Assembly (NCBI RefSeq): GCF_040802235.1
Contig: NC_133157.1
Span: 33,125,501 to 33,189,500, forward strand
DNA length: 64,000 nt
Reading direction: 5' to 3'
Source: Manis javanica
Lineage: Eukaryota > Chordata > Mammalia > Pholidota > Manidae
A program made the position numbers and the translations under genes. Below the pieces are notes generated by a model that was not told the origin of the DNA, did no database searches, and saw nothing but the letters and a program-made list of their open reading frames with translations. Positions 25,986-37,419 of this stretch are shown piece after piece. Each line of letters begins with the position of its first letter. The first letter of the stretch is position 1.

Positions 25986-26319
25986 TGTCGCGTGCCCTGT
26001 CCTCGCCGGCAAGAACAGCATGCAACAACAGCAGGATTCTTCTGCAGAAAGCTTTATTCTTCAGCTCTTTGTGAAACAAATGAGTTGGGCAGGACCCAGA
26101 GGGGAAGGAGAGGCTTGCTTATATAGTTCTCATGCTCTGACCTGGTTGGTGCGGCTCCATATGCCTTATTAGCATAACCATTTGGTGGGTCTCATTGGTC
26201 CTTATGCCAAGGCGCAATTAGCATGTAGTTTAGTGGTGTGGGATGATTTGTCATTAGGAAGTTCGGGGCCTTCCGGCTGCCCTGCATTGGGCGCTATTTT
26301 CTGAGCGCGGCTGCCAACA
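25986..26319 (-). mobile_element. 3' LTR of the betaretrovirus-like provirus
   Basis: This is a 334-bp LTR, TG...CA, read on the - strand. It has a TATA box (TATATAA) and an AATAAA polyadenylation signal about 60-70 nt further on. Aligned by eye with the 5' LTR at 42,490-42,823 it shows equal length and one difference (26,152 C against 42,656 T on the + strand). It abuts a polypurine tract at 26,320. Confidence 0.95.
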
Positions 26320-26333
26320 TCTCCCCCTTTTTT
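26320..26333 (-). other. polypurine tract of the provirus
   Basis: On the - strand AAAAAAGGGGGAGA lies directly next to the 3' LTR. This is the expected place for the plus-strand DNA primer in reverse transcription. Confidence 0.85.
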
Positions 26334-26665
26334 GTCTAACAGAAGCTCAAGGCGGAACTTGCCAGCAGAGGCGGAGACAGAGGCCTGACCTCCATCATAC
26401 TTCCTGATGCCCCCTTTTTGGAGAGGGGTTCTGGGCATCTACCCCTATGCAGTCAGGCATGCCTCTCAGAGGGGTCCAAGACCTCTTGCAGTGCTTTGCC
26501 TCGCATCCTCTGGCTGGCGTTGGGACCGCTTGGTACAAAGGGTTTGGACCCTTTTTCTCAACCCTCTTGCACCATGAGCTTCTTAAAGAAAGCTGTGATT
26601 AAGCATTGAGGTACTCGGGCCTGGTGCAGTGCCACATGGGCTCAGGGTGCAAGAGCTACCTCAAG

Positions 26666-28441
26666 CTAAAGCCGAGCTTCCTTCTTAAGCATGTTGAGCC
26701 ACACTTGGGGAGAGGCGCCAACGTCTATTGCCATTAGGGCTTGAGCAAGGATCACCTTGTCCTGCTTATGTTGGTTGCGGAGTCTGCATAACAACCAGAG
26801 TAAGAGAATGAGACCTCCAAGCAGGAACACGCCCATCCCAGCCATGCCCGCCCACTCCTTGATGTGGGAGAGAGCTCTGAGGAACCAGGAAGAGAGTCCT
26901 TCCGCTACGGAGATATCTAGACGGGTGGAGTTGATGTGGATAATTTCTCGCCGCAGCTCTTCTAGTGTCCCATCGAAGTCTTGGGACCAGTTTCCTGAAA
27001 GATACTGGGACAGGTCTCGTGACAGATTAGCTGCCCGTGTAAAATTTTTATATTGAATGCTAGTGATGCAGAGGGCACGATATTTCTGCTCGCATCCCAA
27101 TTGGGCCATTTGCCAGAGCACCTCTATTTGTTCCTCCACGAGATCTATGCGTTGATTGAGGATCATTATTCCTCCTTTCAGTTTGCCATCAAGTGTGGAC
27201 TGTTGGTCCAGGGCAGAAGCTACTGAGGCTGCAAGGTTATTGAGCTCTGTAGCCGATTTGATGGAGGTGTCTGAAGCTATACCAGCGGCGGTGGCTGCGA
27301 CCGCGGTCGCGGAGATCAGGAGCACTATGGCGGCTGTAACACCGAAATCGCGCCTTTCTCGAAACAGAGTCATGGTGTTAGGGGCGTCTATGGGAACAGG
27401 GACCCAACGGGGGATGCGGACTACCAAAGCATTGGTAAAGTTGCGCGCATCCCAACACTGAGACAGAAAGCAGGTTTCATTGGAGCAGGAGTCAAAGCTA
27501 CTATTGGATAAGATAAACAGAAATGGGGGGTATACGCATACTGGAGAAGGTGGAAAAAGGGAATTAGGTGACTCTGGACCTGATTTTGCTGAACACGTGT
27601 AGTTCTCGTTGTTATGGGTCATGATCATGTTCCAGTGTGCGCGCATGTGGTTATTCTCGCACCAAAAGGTGATATTTTTTACACCGATTCCCCCACCCTG
27701 GAGGGCGGAAAAGGGGGAGAGGTCGGTACACGAGCCATTGACTCCACACAGCATCTATTTATGGAAGGGGTTCATGCTCAGCTGCTGACGAAACTCGCCT
27801 TCGAGCACCTTTACTGGCCACCAAGCCTCATTGGCTGGCCGTCCCTCCATATTTGGGGAGATGGTAAACTCCTGCCTCTCAGTTGCCCACGTTACTACAG
27901 TTGACTGACAGTCAGTCCAGGGCCACAGCTCTCCCTCATAGTCGCCCACACAATGGGAGGCATATTTGGGTTGACAAGGCCTGTCGGTGGAATTGTTCCT
28001 GGGAGAGTGTACAAATGTGCCATTGATCCAGAGAACCATCTGGTGGATAGTCATGTTCTTATAGGGCGGGCTCCCTTCCTTATTAGGCCCTTCAAATTTA
28101 GCTGACATAACGGGGAGGCTACTGGCCTCTAGAATTATGTCACTGAACCATCCGTATTTCCTCCGTTTCAGGGAGATACAGCCAGCTAGATTCTGAGTGG
28201 TGAAGCATAATGACCCATTAGTTACGAAGGATCGGTTTTCTCCCAGGGGAGCTACTAGGGTGTCTTTAACTAAGTAGGGCAAGTTCATACTAGCATTGGT
28301 AGTGAAAAAGCGCGGAAAAACGGCTGCATTGAAACAGACAGGCATAGGCTTAGGAAAGGCAAACAGGATTCCCCATCTCAATACTCCCTGAGTCGGGGTC
28401 TCCAGTGTCAGGAGCAGGGTCAGGAGGTATAGCGAAGTCAT
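26666..28441 (-). pseudogene. env: env (class II / betaretrovirus-like), one in-frame amber stop
   Basis: This is the envelope glycoprotein gene of the provirus, about 591 codons in one frame, interrupted by a single TAG at 27,755-27,757. The start at 28,441 gives a hydrophobic signal peptide. The surface part has many N-glycosylation sites. Downstream of the stop come a furin-type RERR site (codons 132-135 of the second segment), an Ala-rich fusion-peptide-like stretch, a heptad region, and a membrane anchor near codons 303-325 with a short cytoplasmic tail. The pair of cysteines in the transmembrane subunit lacks the CX6CC form of gammaretroviruses, which agrees with a HERV-K/MMTV-like type. 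The start overlaps the end of the pol frame. The stop splits surface and transmembrane parts, so no full envelope protein is expected. Confidence 0.88.
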
Positions 28442-29864
28442 CTCCTTTGTTTAGGACTTTCCTCGTTAGGCGCTCTGGGATCCACAAGGGATTTTCTTCA
28501 CCCTGGGGGAAAACACACACAGCTCCCCTGGATCTGATTATGATTGGATCTGGGCCCTTCCATTGGTTAGATAATACGTCCTTCCATTTTACTAGTTCTT
28601 GTGGGTCTTTTGGCCACTGATTATGGCGATCCGCTGCTGTATGGCCTTAAGCATCCAGATTCAAAAAATTTATAGTGAAAAGTGCTAGGGCTATGGCAGT
28701 TTTTGGTGTGGGGGGTATATCTTCAATTCCCCCTTTTTGTTTAAGTAAATGGGATTTGAGCGTGCGGTTCGCGCGTTCTACAATCCCTTGACCCTGTGGG
28801 TTGTAGGGAAGGCCAGTGATATGTTTTATCCCCATGTGATGACAAAATTGAGCAAATTTTGTAGAGGTATAGGCTGGGCCATTGTCTGTTTTCAGAATCT
28901 GTGGTAACCCCTATGCGCTCCAAGCCTCAAGGCAGTGCTGGATGACATGGGAAGCTTTCTCTCCTGACAATGGGGAGGCAAAGATGACTCCTGAACAAGT
29001 ATCCACGGATACATGTACATATTTCAGTTTCCCAAAAGACGAAATAATGCGTCACATCCATTTGCCAAACTTGTAAAGGCCTAATACCTCTGGGGTTGAT
29101 CTCAACATGAGGTGTGGGAAGGAAGCTGCAGCAATGTTGGCAGCTAAGGACAATGTTCCTAGCTTCGGCCCTGGTTATGCTAAACCGCTTGCGCAGTGTT
29201 TCGGCAGTGACATGAAATTGTGTATGGAATTTTGAAGCTGTGGTGATAGGGTCTAGCAGGGGAAAAGCTATATTTCTGGTTGCGAGGTCTGCCAGGTGGT
29301 TGCCTTGGGTCATAGGCCCGGGAAGGCCTGAATGTGCTCTGATATGAGTTATATACAAAGGAGATTGCCTATGAAGTAGTGCTGATTGTATCTGTTTGAA
29401 CAAAGTGGCTACTGGGCTGGACGCTTTGATTAGCCCGGCCACTTCTAGAGATTTGACTGCATTAACTACATAACAGGAGTCAGACACAATATTTAAAGGT
29501 TCAGGAAAGATTTGTAGGACCTCTAAGACTATGCGACATTCCACTATTTGTGGAGTGTCAGGCGTGTAGCCTTTTGTCACAACTTTGCCATCATGGACAT
29601 AGGCACCTGTGCCTGTCTTAGACCCGTCCGTGTAAACTGTTTTTCCATGAGGCAGCGGGGTTAGGCTAGTGACCCGAGGAAATACTAGGAGATGATTTTT
29701 GGCGAAGTTGATGAGGGGATGTTTAGGGAAATGATTATCAAAGGTTCTTGAGAAACTGTAAGCAAGTATGGCCCAATCATCGTTCATAGCACATAATACT
29801 TGTATCTGTTCTACGCTGTAAGGGGTTATAATTTTAGCTGGAGCCTCTCCGAAATGTGTCATGG

Positions 29865-29872
<8 letters not shown>
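28345..29872 (-). pseudogene. pol: pol, 3' part: RNase H and integrase, broken
   Basis: This is the continuation of pol on the far side of the inserted L1. RNase H is recognisable from its acidic residues in YTDGSKTG, the ECR segment, VSDSCYV and NHLADLA. Next come the integrase HHCC zinc finger (ending CQHC), the first catalytic Asp (QMDVTHY), the NGPAY region, the PYNPQGQG motif and the C-terminal domain with WIPERL. Three lesions are seen: a one-base frameshift near 29,040-29,050, a TAG at 28,911-28,913 and a TAA at 28,647-28,649. The frame runs on past the last stop and overlaps the env start, as is normal for the group. No functional integrase is expected. Confidence 0.88.
29856..29872. 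repeat. 17-bp target duplication of the L1 inside pol, left copy
   Basis: GTGTCATGGAGGTTTTT occurs at 29,856-29,872 and again at 38,666-38,682. Pol text is continuous if one copy and everything between are ignored. This shows that the intervening 8.8 kb came in after the provirus, by target-primed reverse transcription. Confidence 0.92.
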
Positions 29873-29898
<26 letters not shown>

Positions 29899-31755
29899 CA
29901 TGCAAATTCTTAGGCCCTTTCTTTTATTTACTTTTTTTTTTTTTTTTTTTTTTTGAGAGGGCATCTCTCATATTTATTGATCAAATGGTTGTTAACAACA
30001 ATAAAATTCAGTATAGGGGGGTCAATGCTCAATGTACAATCATTAATCCATCTCAAGCCTAATTCTCGTCAGTCTCCAATCTTCTGAAGCATAACGAACA
30101 AGTTCTTACATGGTGAACGAATTCTTACAGAGTGAATAAATTCTTACATGGTGAACAGTACAAGGGCATTCATCACAGAAACTTTCGGTTTTGATCATGC
30201 AATATGACCTATAAACCATCAGGTCAAATATGAATATTCATTTGATTTTTGTACTTGATTTATATGTTGATCCCACATTTCTCCTATTATTATTATTATT
30301 TTTATTTTTAATAAAATGCTGAAGTGGTAGGTAGATGCAAGATAAAGGTAGAAAACATAGTTTAGTGCTGTAAGAAGGCAAATGTAGATGATCAGATGAT
30401 CAGGTGTGTGCCTATGGACTAAGTATTAATCCAGGCTAGACAAGGGCAGCAAGACATCCACGGATGCAGAAGATTTCTCTCAAAGCAGGGGGGGTGAGGT
30501 TCTGAGCCTCACCTCTGTTGATCCCCAAATTCTCACCTGATGGCCCCCCTGCGACTGTGCCTGTCTTAGGTTGTTCCTCCCTTGAGGAATCTTACCCGTC
30601 TCTGGCTAACCAGTCATCTTCCGGGGCCATACAGGGAAATGTAAAGTTGGTAAGTGAGAGAGAAGCCATATTGTTTGCAAAGGTTAGCTTTTTACTTCTT
30701 TGCAGATTTATGCCCTGTGGCTTCTATGCCCAGCACTTGTCTCGAGGTATCTTTACCACCTGGAGGAATTATGATACTCGGTAAATTCGATATGAGGCAC
30801 GAATTCTATTTAAAGTTTGTAATTAGGAAGGAAGAAGAAAAGCTATAGATGTAGCATATGAAGGAAACTTGGGAGGATTGATTATTTCTTTCACATATCT
30901 TCTTGTATAGTACCTTAAGTATGTATAGGTTTTAAACTACTAACTAATTTGCACACACATATTGACCTAATAGGAATACGGTGACATAAACAAAGCAAAT
31001 CTATAATTACCAGCCATCTCCAGTGAAGCCAAGAAAACCATTTAGGCACCCTAGGCATTTGTGAAAATTTATCTATGATATGATGGATATTTTCCAACTG
31101 TACTTGAACCATCAGACAAATTAAAGCAGCCCATTTCTGGGATCTGTTCACATCCCATATGTTCTTTTAACCATAGATAGTCTATAGTCATGAGATTTTG
31201 GGGTGCTACAACTTGCACCCCTCCCAACTCCTGGTTGAGTTCCAACAGTACAGATCCAGTCCAATTCGTTGTCTCACTGTATGCACATGCCAGCCTAGAC
31301 ATCTCCCTCCTCCTTCTTATGGCAAGTCCAGGAGATGGTGGGCTGGATGCAGCCACAACCGCAGCATCGTCCGGATCCCTGTGGAGGCTTTTTGATGATC
31401 ATCCCCCGGCACGAGTCCTCCAGAGAGTGCTGATGCCGGAAGCTCCTCCTCATATCGTATCTTAGTTCATTTTCTGGGTATCCAAGCTAGGCCTTGATCT
31501 TCTGCGTAGAAACAAACAGACCCTTTGCCCACACTTTGACATGCCCTCTATACCACTGTGCAGAACTCATTGGAGGTCAGCACACAGTAACTGCTTTTTT
31601 TTTTTTTTTTAATTAAGAGAAAGGAATATTATCAGAAAAGAGTACCTCCATAGCTGATCATCTGACACCCTTTAAGTGATCAACATTAAGGATATTTAAA
31701 GCATGCGTTGATCTTTGATTTACCAATAGTTTTATCCTGTTAAGGAGTAATCCCC
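29873..31755 (-). mobile_element. 3'-transduced segment of the young L1, containing an ERV transcript copy
   Basis: On the - strand the L1 A-tail (about 31,756-31,789) is followed by four parts: about 145 bp of unassigned sequence; an A-run (31,595-31,610); a copy of an ERV-derived transcript (29,955-31,594); and another A-run (29,932-29,954), a 36-nt piece with AATAAA (29,928-29,923) and the final A-tail (down to 29,868). Only one target duplication encloses the lot, so the simplest reading is one retrotransposition in which L1 transcription ran past its own weak signal. An alternative is two insertions at the same spot, because 'cccttt' occurs on both sides of the L1 proper. Confidence 0.7.
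29955..31594 (-). mobile_element. ERV-derived env/LTR transcript, copy 1
   Basis: The element is homologous to the separate insertion at 56,395-57,832 but longer at its 5' end. From 5' to 3' (- strand) it has ERV coding-like text, a relic of an env transmembrane subunit (31,360-30,915), about 600 bp non-coding, an AT-rich tract, a probable U3-R region with three 19-bp repeats (about 30,104-30,160), and AATAAA at 29,978-29,973 just before an A-run. The env relic is frameshifted here by loss of 11 bases relative to copy 2. The ERV family was not identified. Confidence 0.7.
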
Positions 31756-32126
31756 CTTTTCTTTCTTTCTTTTTTTTTTTTTTTTAATTTTTAATCTACA
31801 CTTACCTGAAGAATACTATGTTTACTATGCTCTCCCCTATATCAGGTCCCCCCTAACAACCACATTACGGTTACTGTCCATCAGCTTAGCAAAATGTTGT
31901 AGAGTCACTACTTGTCCTCTCTGTGTTGTGCAGCCCACCCTCCCCTTTCTCCCTCCCCCCCATGCATGCTAATCTTAATACCCCCCTTCTTCTTCCCCCC
32001 CCTTATCCCTCCCTGCCCACCCATCCTCCCCAGTTCCTTTCCCTTTGGTACCTGTTAGTCCATTTTTGGGTTCTGTAATTCTGCTGCTGTTTTGTTCCTT
32101 CAGTTTTTCCTTTGTTCCTATACTCC

Positions 32127-35100
32127 TCAGATGAGTGAAATCATTTGGTATTTCTCTTTCTCCGCTTGGCTTATTTCACTGAGCATAATACTCTCCAGCT
32201 CCATCCATGTTGCTGCAAATGGTTGGATTTTTCCACTTCTTATGGCTGAGTAGTATTCCATTGTGTATATGTACCACATCTTCTTTATCCATTCATCTAC
32301 AGATGGACATTTAGGTTGCTTCCAATTCTTGGCTATTGTAAATAGTGCTGCAATAAACATAGGAGTGCATCTGTCTTTCTCAAACTTGATTGCTGCGTTC
32401 TTAGGGTAAATTCCTAGGAGTGGAATTCCTGGGTCAAATGGTAGGTCTGTTTTGAGCATTTTGATGCACCTCCATACTGCTTTCCACAATGGTTGAACTA
32501 ATTTACATTCCCACCAGCAGTGTAGGAGGGTTCCCCTTTCTCCACAGCCTCGCCAACATTTGTTGTTGTTTGTCTTTTGGATGGCAGCTATCCTTACTGG
32601 TGTGAGGTGATACCTCATTGTAGTTTTAATTTGCATTTCTCTGATAATTAGCGATGTGGAGCATCTTTTCATGTGTCTCTTGGCCATCTGTATTTCTTTT
32701 TTGGAGAACTGTCTGTTCAGTTCCTCTGCCCATTTTTTAATTGGGTTATTTGTTTTTTGTTTGTTGAGGCGTGTGAGCTCTTTATATATTCTGGACGTCA
32801 AGCCTTTATCAGATCTGTCATTTTCAAATATATTCTCCCATACTGTAGGGTTCCTTTTTGTTCTATTGATGGTGTCTTTCGCTGTACAGAAGCTTTTCAG
32901 CTTAATGTAGTCCCACTTGCTCATTTTTGCTGTTGTTTTCCTTGCCCGGGGAGATATGTTCAAGAAGAGATCACTCATGTTTATGTCTAAGAGGTTTTTG
33001 CCTATGTTTTTTTCCAAGAGTTTAATGGTTTCGTGACTTACATTCAGGTCTTTGATCCATTTTGAGTTTACCTTTGTATATGGGGTTAGACAATGGTCCA
33101 GTTTCATTCTCCTACATGTAGCTGTCCAGTTTTGCCAGCACCATCTGTTGAAGAGACTGTCATTTTGCCATTGTATGTCCATGGCTCCTTTATCAAATAT
33201 TAATTGACCATATATGTTTGGGTTAATTTCTGGGGTCTCTAATCTGTTCCACTGGTCTGTGGCTCTGTTCTTGTGCCAGTACCAAATTGTCTTGATTACT
33301 ATGGCTTTGTAGTAGAGCTTGAAGTTGGGGAGTGAGATCCCCCCTACTTTATTCTTCTTTTTCAGGATTGCTTTGGCTATTCGGGGTCTTTGGTGTTTCC
33401 ATATGAATTTTTGAATTATTTGTTCCAATTCATTGAAGAATGTTGCTGGTAATTTGAGAGGGATTGCATCAAATTTGTATATTGCTTTCGGCAGGATGGC
33501 CATTTTGACGATATTAATTCTTCCTAGCCATGAGCATGGGATGAGTTTCCATTTATTAGTGTCCCCTTTAATTTCTCTTAAGGGTGACTTGTAGTTTTCA
33601 GAGTATAAGTCTTTCACTTCCTTGGTTAGGTTTATTCCTAGGTATTTTATTCTTTTTGATGCAATGGTGAATGGAATTGTTTTCCTGATTTCTCTTTCTA
33701 TTGATTCGTTGTTAGTGTATAGGAAAGCTACAGATTTCTGTGTGTTGATTTTGTATCCTGCAACTTTGCTGTATTCCGATATCAGTTCTAGTAGTTTTGG
33801 AGTGGAGTCTTTAGGGTTTTTTATGTACAGTATCATATCATCTGCAAATAGTGACAGTTTAACTTCTTCTTTACCAATCTGGATTCCTTGTATTTCTTTG
33901 TTTTGTCTGATTGCCGTGGCTAGGACCTCCAGTACTATGTTAAATAACAGTGGGGAGAGTGGGCATCCCTGTCTGGTTCCCGATCTCAGTGGAAATGCTT
34001 TCAGCTTCTCGCTGTTCAGTATAATGCTGGCTGTGGGTTTATCATATATGGCCTTTATTATGTTGAGGTACTTGCCCTCTATTCCCATTTTGCTGAGAGT
34101 TTTTATCATGAATGGATGTTGAATTTTGTCAAATGCTTTTTCAGCATCTATGGAGATGATCATGTGGTTTTTGTCTTTCTTTTTGTTGATGTGGTGGATG
34201 ATGTTGATGGATTTTCGAATGTTGTACCATCCTTGCATCCCTGGGATGAACCCCACTTGGTCATGGTGTATGATCCTTTTGATATACTGTTGAATTCTGT
34301 TTGCTAATATTTTATTGAGTATTTTTGCATCTACGTTCATCAGGGATATTGGTCTGTAATTTTCTTTTTTGGTGGGGTCTTTGCCTGGTTTTGGTATTAG
34401 GGTGATGTTGGCTTCATAGAATGAGTTTGGGAGTATTCCCTCTTCTTCTATTTTGTGGAATACTTTAAGGAGAATGGGTATTATGTCTTCTCTGTGTGTC
34501 TGATAAAATTCCGAGGTAAATCCGTCCGGCCCCGGGGTTTTGTTCTTGGGTAGTTTTTTGATTACTGTTTCAATTTCTTTGCTTGTAATTGGTTTGTTTA
34601 ACTTTTGTGTTTCTTCCTTGGTCAGTCTTGGGAGGTTGTATTTTTCTAGGAAGTTGTCCATTTCTTCTAGGTTTTCCAGCTTGTTGGCATATAGGTTTTC
34701 ATAGTAGTCTTTAATAATTCTTTGTATTTCTGTGGAGTCTGTCGTGATTTTTCCATTCTCATTTCTGATTATGTTGATTTGTGTTGACTCTCTTTTTCTC
34801 TTAATAAGTTGGGCTAGAGGCTTATCTATTTTGTTTATTTTCTCAAAGAACCAGCTCTTGGTTTCGTTGATTTTTGCTATTGTTTTATTCTTCTCAATTT
34901 TGTTTATTTCTTCTCTGATCTTTATTATGTCCCTCCTTCTGCTGACTTTAGGCCTCATTTGTTCTTCTTTTTCCAGTTTTAATAATTGTGATGTTAGACT
35001 ATTCATTTGGGATTGTTCTTCCTTCTTCAAGTGTGCCTGGATTGCTATATACTTTCCTCTTAAGACTGCTTTCGCTGCATCCCACAGAAGTTGGGGCTTA

Positions 35101-35969
35101 GTGTTGTTGTTGTCATTTGTTTCTATATATTCCTTGATCTCTATTTTGATTTGTTCATTGATCCATTGATTATTTAGTAGCATGTTGTTAAGCCTCCATG
35201 TGTTTGTGAGCCTTTTTGTTTTCTTTGTAGAATTTATTTCTACTTTCATACCTTTGTGGTCTGAAAAATTGGTTGGTAGAATTTCAATATTGTGGAATTT
35301 ACTGAGGCTCTTTTTGTGAGCTAGTATGTGGTCTATTCTGGAGAATGTTCCATGTGCACTTGAGAAGAATGTATATCCTGTTGCTTTTGGATGTAAAGTT
35401 CTATAGATGTCTATTAGGTCCATCTGTTCTAGTGTGTTGTTCAGTGCCTGTGTGTCTTTACTTATTTTCTGCCCGGTGGATCTATCCTTTGGGGTGAGTG
35501 GTGTGTTGAAGTCTCCTACAATGAATGCATTGCAGTCTATTTCCCTCTTTAGTTCTGTTAGTATTTGCTTCACATATGCTGGTGCTCCTGTATTGGGTGC
35601 ATATATATTTAGAATGGTTATATCCTCTTGTTGGACTAAGCCCTTTATCATTATGTAGTGGCCTTCTTTATCTCTTGTTACTTTCTTTGTTTTGAAGTCT
35701 ATTTTGTCTGATATTAGTACTGCAACCCCTGCTTTCTTCTCACTGTTGTTTGCCTGAAATATGTTTTTCCATCCCTTGACTTTTAGTCTATGCTTATCTT
35801 TGGGTTTAAGGTGAGTTTCTTGTAAGCAGCATATAGATGGGTCTTGCTTTTTTATCCATTCTATTACTCTATGTCTTTTGATTGGTGCATTAAGTCCATT
35901 TACATTTAGGGTGACTATTGAAAGATATGTACTTATTGCCATTGCAGGCTTTAGATTCGTGGTTACCAA
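32127..35969 (-). CDS. L1 ORF2 protein (endonuclease and reverse transcriptase), intact
   Basis: The frame is 1280 codons; human L1 ORF2p has 1275 residues. It makes the nick at the target DNA and copies L1 RNA there. An AP-type endonuclease fills roughly residues 10-240, with catalytic motifs QETH, GDFN and SDHKG. The Z-like and reverse-transcriptase regions follow, including TPGPDGF, the [11 protein letters not shown] block and the FADD active site. A C-terminal zinc knuckle ([14 protein letters not shown] and a further Cys) lies near residue 1150. Translation could start at codon 1 or at Met10, which fits the family better. It is expressed from a two-ORF mRNA. No frameshift or stop is present. 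Confidence 0.95.
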   Translation of the reverse strand: MVTTNLKPAMAISTYLSIVTLNVNGLNAPIKRHRVIEWIKKQDPSICCLQETHLKPKDKHRLKVKGWKNIFQANNSEKKAGVAVLISDKIDFKTKKVTRDKEGHYIMIKGLVQQEDITILNIYAPNTGAPAYVKQILTELKREIDCNAFIVGDFNTPLTPKDRSTGQKISKDTQALNNTLEQMDLIDIYRTLHPKATGYTFFSSAHGTFSRIDHILAHKKSLSKFHNIEILPTNFSDHKGMKVEINSTKKTKRLTNTWRLNNMLLNNQWINEQIKIEIKEYIETNDNNNTKPQLLWDAAKAVLRGKYIAIQAHLKKEEQSQMNSLTSQLLKLEKEEQMRPKVSRRRDIIKIREEINKIEKNKTIAKINETKSWFFEKINKIDKPLAQLIKRKRESTQINIIRNENGKITTDSTEIQRIIKDYYENLYANKLENLEEMDNFLEKYNLPRLTKEETQKLNKPITSKEIETVIKKLPKNKTPGPDGFTSEFYQTHREDIIPILLKVFHKIEEEGILPNSFYEANITLIPKPGKDPTKKENYRPISLMNVDAKILNKILANRIQQYIKRIIHHDQVGFIPGMQGWYNIRKSINIIHHINKKKDKNHMIISIDAEKAFDKIQHPFMIKTLSKMGIEGKYLNIIKAIYDKPTASIILNSEKLKAFPLRSGTRQGCPLSPLLFNIVLEVLATAIRQNKEIQGIQIGKEEVKLSLFADDMILYIKNPKDSTPKLLELISEYSKVAGYKINTQKSVAFLYTNNESIEREIRKTIPFTIASKRIKYLGINLTKEVKDLYSENYKSPLREIKGDTNKWKLIPCSWLGRINIVKMAILPKAIYKFDAIPLKLPATFFNELEQIIQKFIWKHQRPRIAKAILKKKNKVGGISLPNFKLYYKAIVIKTIWYWHKNRATDQWNRLETPEINPNIYGQLIFDKGAMDIQWQNDSLFNRWCWQNWTATCRRMKLDHCLTPYTKVNSKWIKDLNVSHETIKLLEKNIGKNLLDINMSDLFLNISPRARKTTAKMSKWDYIKLKSFCTAKDTINRTKRNPTVWENIFENDRSDKGLTSRIYKELTRLNKQKTNNPIKKWAEELNRQFSKKEIQMAKRHMKRCSTSLIIREMQIKTTMRYHLTPVRIAAIQKTNNNKCWRGCGERGTLLHCWWECKLVQPLWKAVWRCIKMLKTDLPFDPGIPLLGIYPKNAAIKFEKDRCTPMFIAALFTIAKNWKQPKCPSVDEWIKKMWYIYTMEYYSAIRSGKIQPFAATWMELESIMLSEISQAEKEKYQMISLI

Positions 35970-36137
35970 AGGTTCAAGGTTAGCTTCTTTAGTATCTTAC
36001 TGCCTAACTTAGCTCGCTTATTGAGCTGTTATATACACTGTCTGGAGAGTCTTTTCTTCTCTCCCTTCTTATTCCTCCTCCTCCATTCTTCATATGTTGT
36101 GTGTTTTGTTCTGTGCTCTTTTTAGGGGTGCTCCCAT

Positions 36138-37061
36138 CTAGAGCAGTCCCTGTAGGATGCCCTGTAGAGGTGGTTTGTGGGAAGCAAATTCCCTCAGCTT
36201 TTGCTTGTCTGGGAATTGTTTGATCCCACCATCATATTTAAATGATAGTCGTGCTGGATACAGTATCCTTGGTTCAAGGCCCTTCTGTTTCATTGCATTA
36301 AGTATATCATGCCATTCTCTTCTGGCCTGTAGGGTTTCTGTTGAGAAGTCTGATGTTAGCCTGATTGGTTTTCCTTTATAGGTGACCTTTTTCTCTCTAG
36401 CTGCCTTTAAAACTCTTTCCTTGTCCTTGATCCTTGCCATTTTAATTATTATGTGTCTTGGTGTTGTCCTCCTTGGATCCTTTCTGTTGGGGGTTCTGTA
36501 TAATTCCATGGTCTGTTCGATTATTTCCTCCCCCAGTTTGGGGAAGTTTTCAGCAATTATTTCTTCAAAGACACTTTCTATCCCTTTTCCTCTTTCTTCC
36601 TCTTCTGGTATCCCTATAATACGAATGTTTTTCCTTTTGTATTGGTCACATATTTCTCTTAGTGTTGTTTCATTCCTGGAGATCCTTTTATCTCTCTCTA
36701 TGTCAGCTTCTATACGTTCCTGTTCTCTGGCTTCTATTCCTTCAATGGCCTCTTGCATCTTATCCATTCTGCTTATAAATCCTTCCAGGGATTGTTTCAC
36801 TTCTGTGATCTCTTTCCTGACATCTGTGATCTCCTTCCGGACTTCATCCCACTGCTCTTGCATTTTTCTCTGCATCTCATCCCACTGCTCTTGCATTTTT
36901 CTCTGCATCTCATCCCATTGCTCTTGCATTTTTTTCTGCATCTCTGTCAGCATGTTCATGATTTTTATTTTGAATTCTTTTTCAGGAGGACTAGTTAGGT
37001 CTGTCTCCTTCTCAGGTGTTGTCTCTGTGATCTTTGTCTGCCTGTAGTTTTGCCTTTTCAT
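36138..37061 (-). CDS. L1 ORF1 protein (RNA-binding chaperone), intact
   Basis: The frame is 307 codons. ORF1p forms trimers, coats L1 RNA and acts as a nucleic-acid chaperone in the cytoplasmic L1 particle. The N-terminal third is a coiled coil of charged heptads, including three tandem 11-residue units (KMQEQWDEMQR type; DNA 36,845-36,943, 33-bp units). An RRM-like domain follows from about residue 140 (IRIIGIPEEE). The C-terminal domain begins near residue 235 (ARREWHDILNAMKQKG, YPARLSFKYDG). All family landmarks are present and the frame is unbroken. Confidence 0.94.
   Translation of the reverse strand: MKRQNYRQTKITETTPEKETDLTSPPEKEFKIKIMNMLTEMQKKMQEQWDEMQRKMQEQWDEMQRKMQEQWDEVRKEITDVRKEITEVKQSLEGFISRMDKMQEAIEGIEAREQERIEADIERDKRISRNETTLREICDQYKRKNIRIIGIPEEEERGKGIESVFEEIIAENFPKLGEEIIEQTMELYRTPNRKDPRRTTPRHIIIKMARIKDKERVLKAAREKKVTYKGKPIRLTSDFSTETLQARREWHDILNAMKQKGLEPRILYPARLSFKYDGGIKQFPDKQKLREFASHKPPLQGILQGLL
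36845..36943 (-). repeat. three 33-bp tandem repeats inside the ORF1 coiled coil
   Basis: Three consecutive near-identical 33-bp units keep the reading frame and each adds 11 residues to the coiled coil. The coiled coil of L1 ORF1 is known to change length quickly between lineages; the near-identity here suggests recent duplication. Confidence 0.85.
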
Positions 37062-37419
37062 GGTGATAGAGATAGTCTGCAGAGCTGGTACAAGTGACCG
37101 CTGGAAGAGCTTCCCTTCTTGTTGGTTTGTAGCCTTTTCCTGGGAGAATAGCGACCTCTAGTGGCTTGTGCTGGGCAGCTGTGCGCAGACAGGGCTTCTG
37201 CTTCCTGCCCAGTTGCTTTGGGGTTTATCTCCACTGTTGCTGTGGGCTTGGCCTGGCTGGGGCTGTTCCTCCAAAATGGTGGAGCCCCGTTAGAGGGGGA
37301 GCAGCCAGGAGACTATTTATCTCCGTAAGGGTCCTCTGTGCTCCCTGCTGCCCAGGGGGTTAGAGTGCCCAGAGATCCCCAGATTCCCTGCTTCTGGTCT
37401 AAGTGACCTGTCCTGCCCC

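Noticed and set aside
34732-35169. 145-codon hydrophobic + strand frame, and similar ones at 33,622-34,122 and 36,382-37,047
   Set aside because: All are exact shadows of intact L1 ORF2 or ORF1 on the other strand; the hydrophobic look comes from reading A-rich coding DNA backwards.
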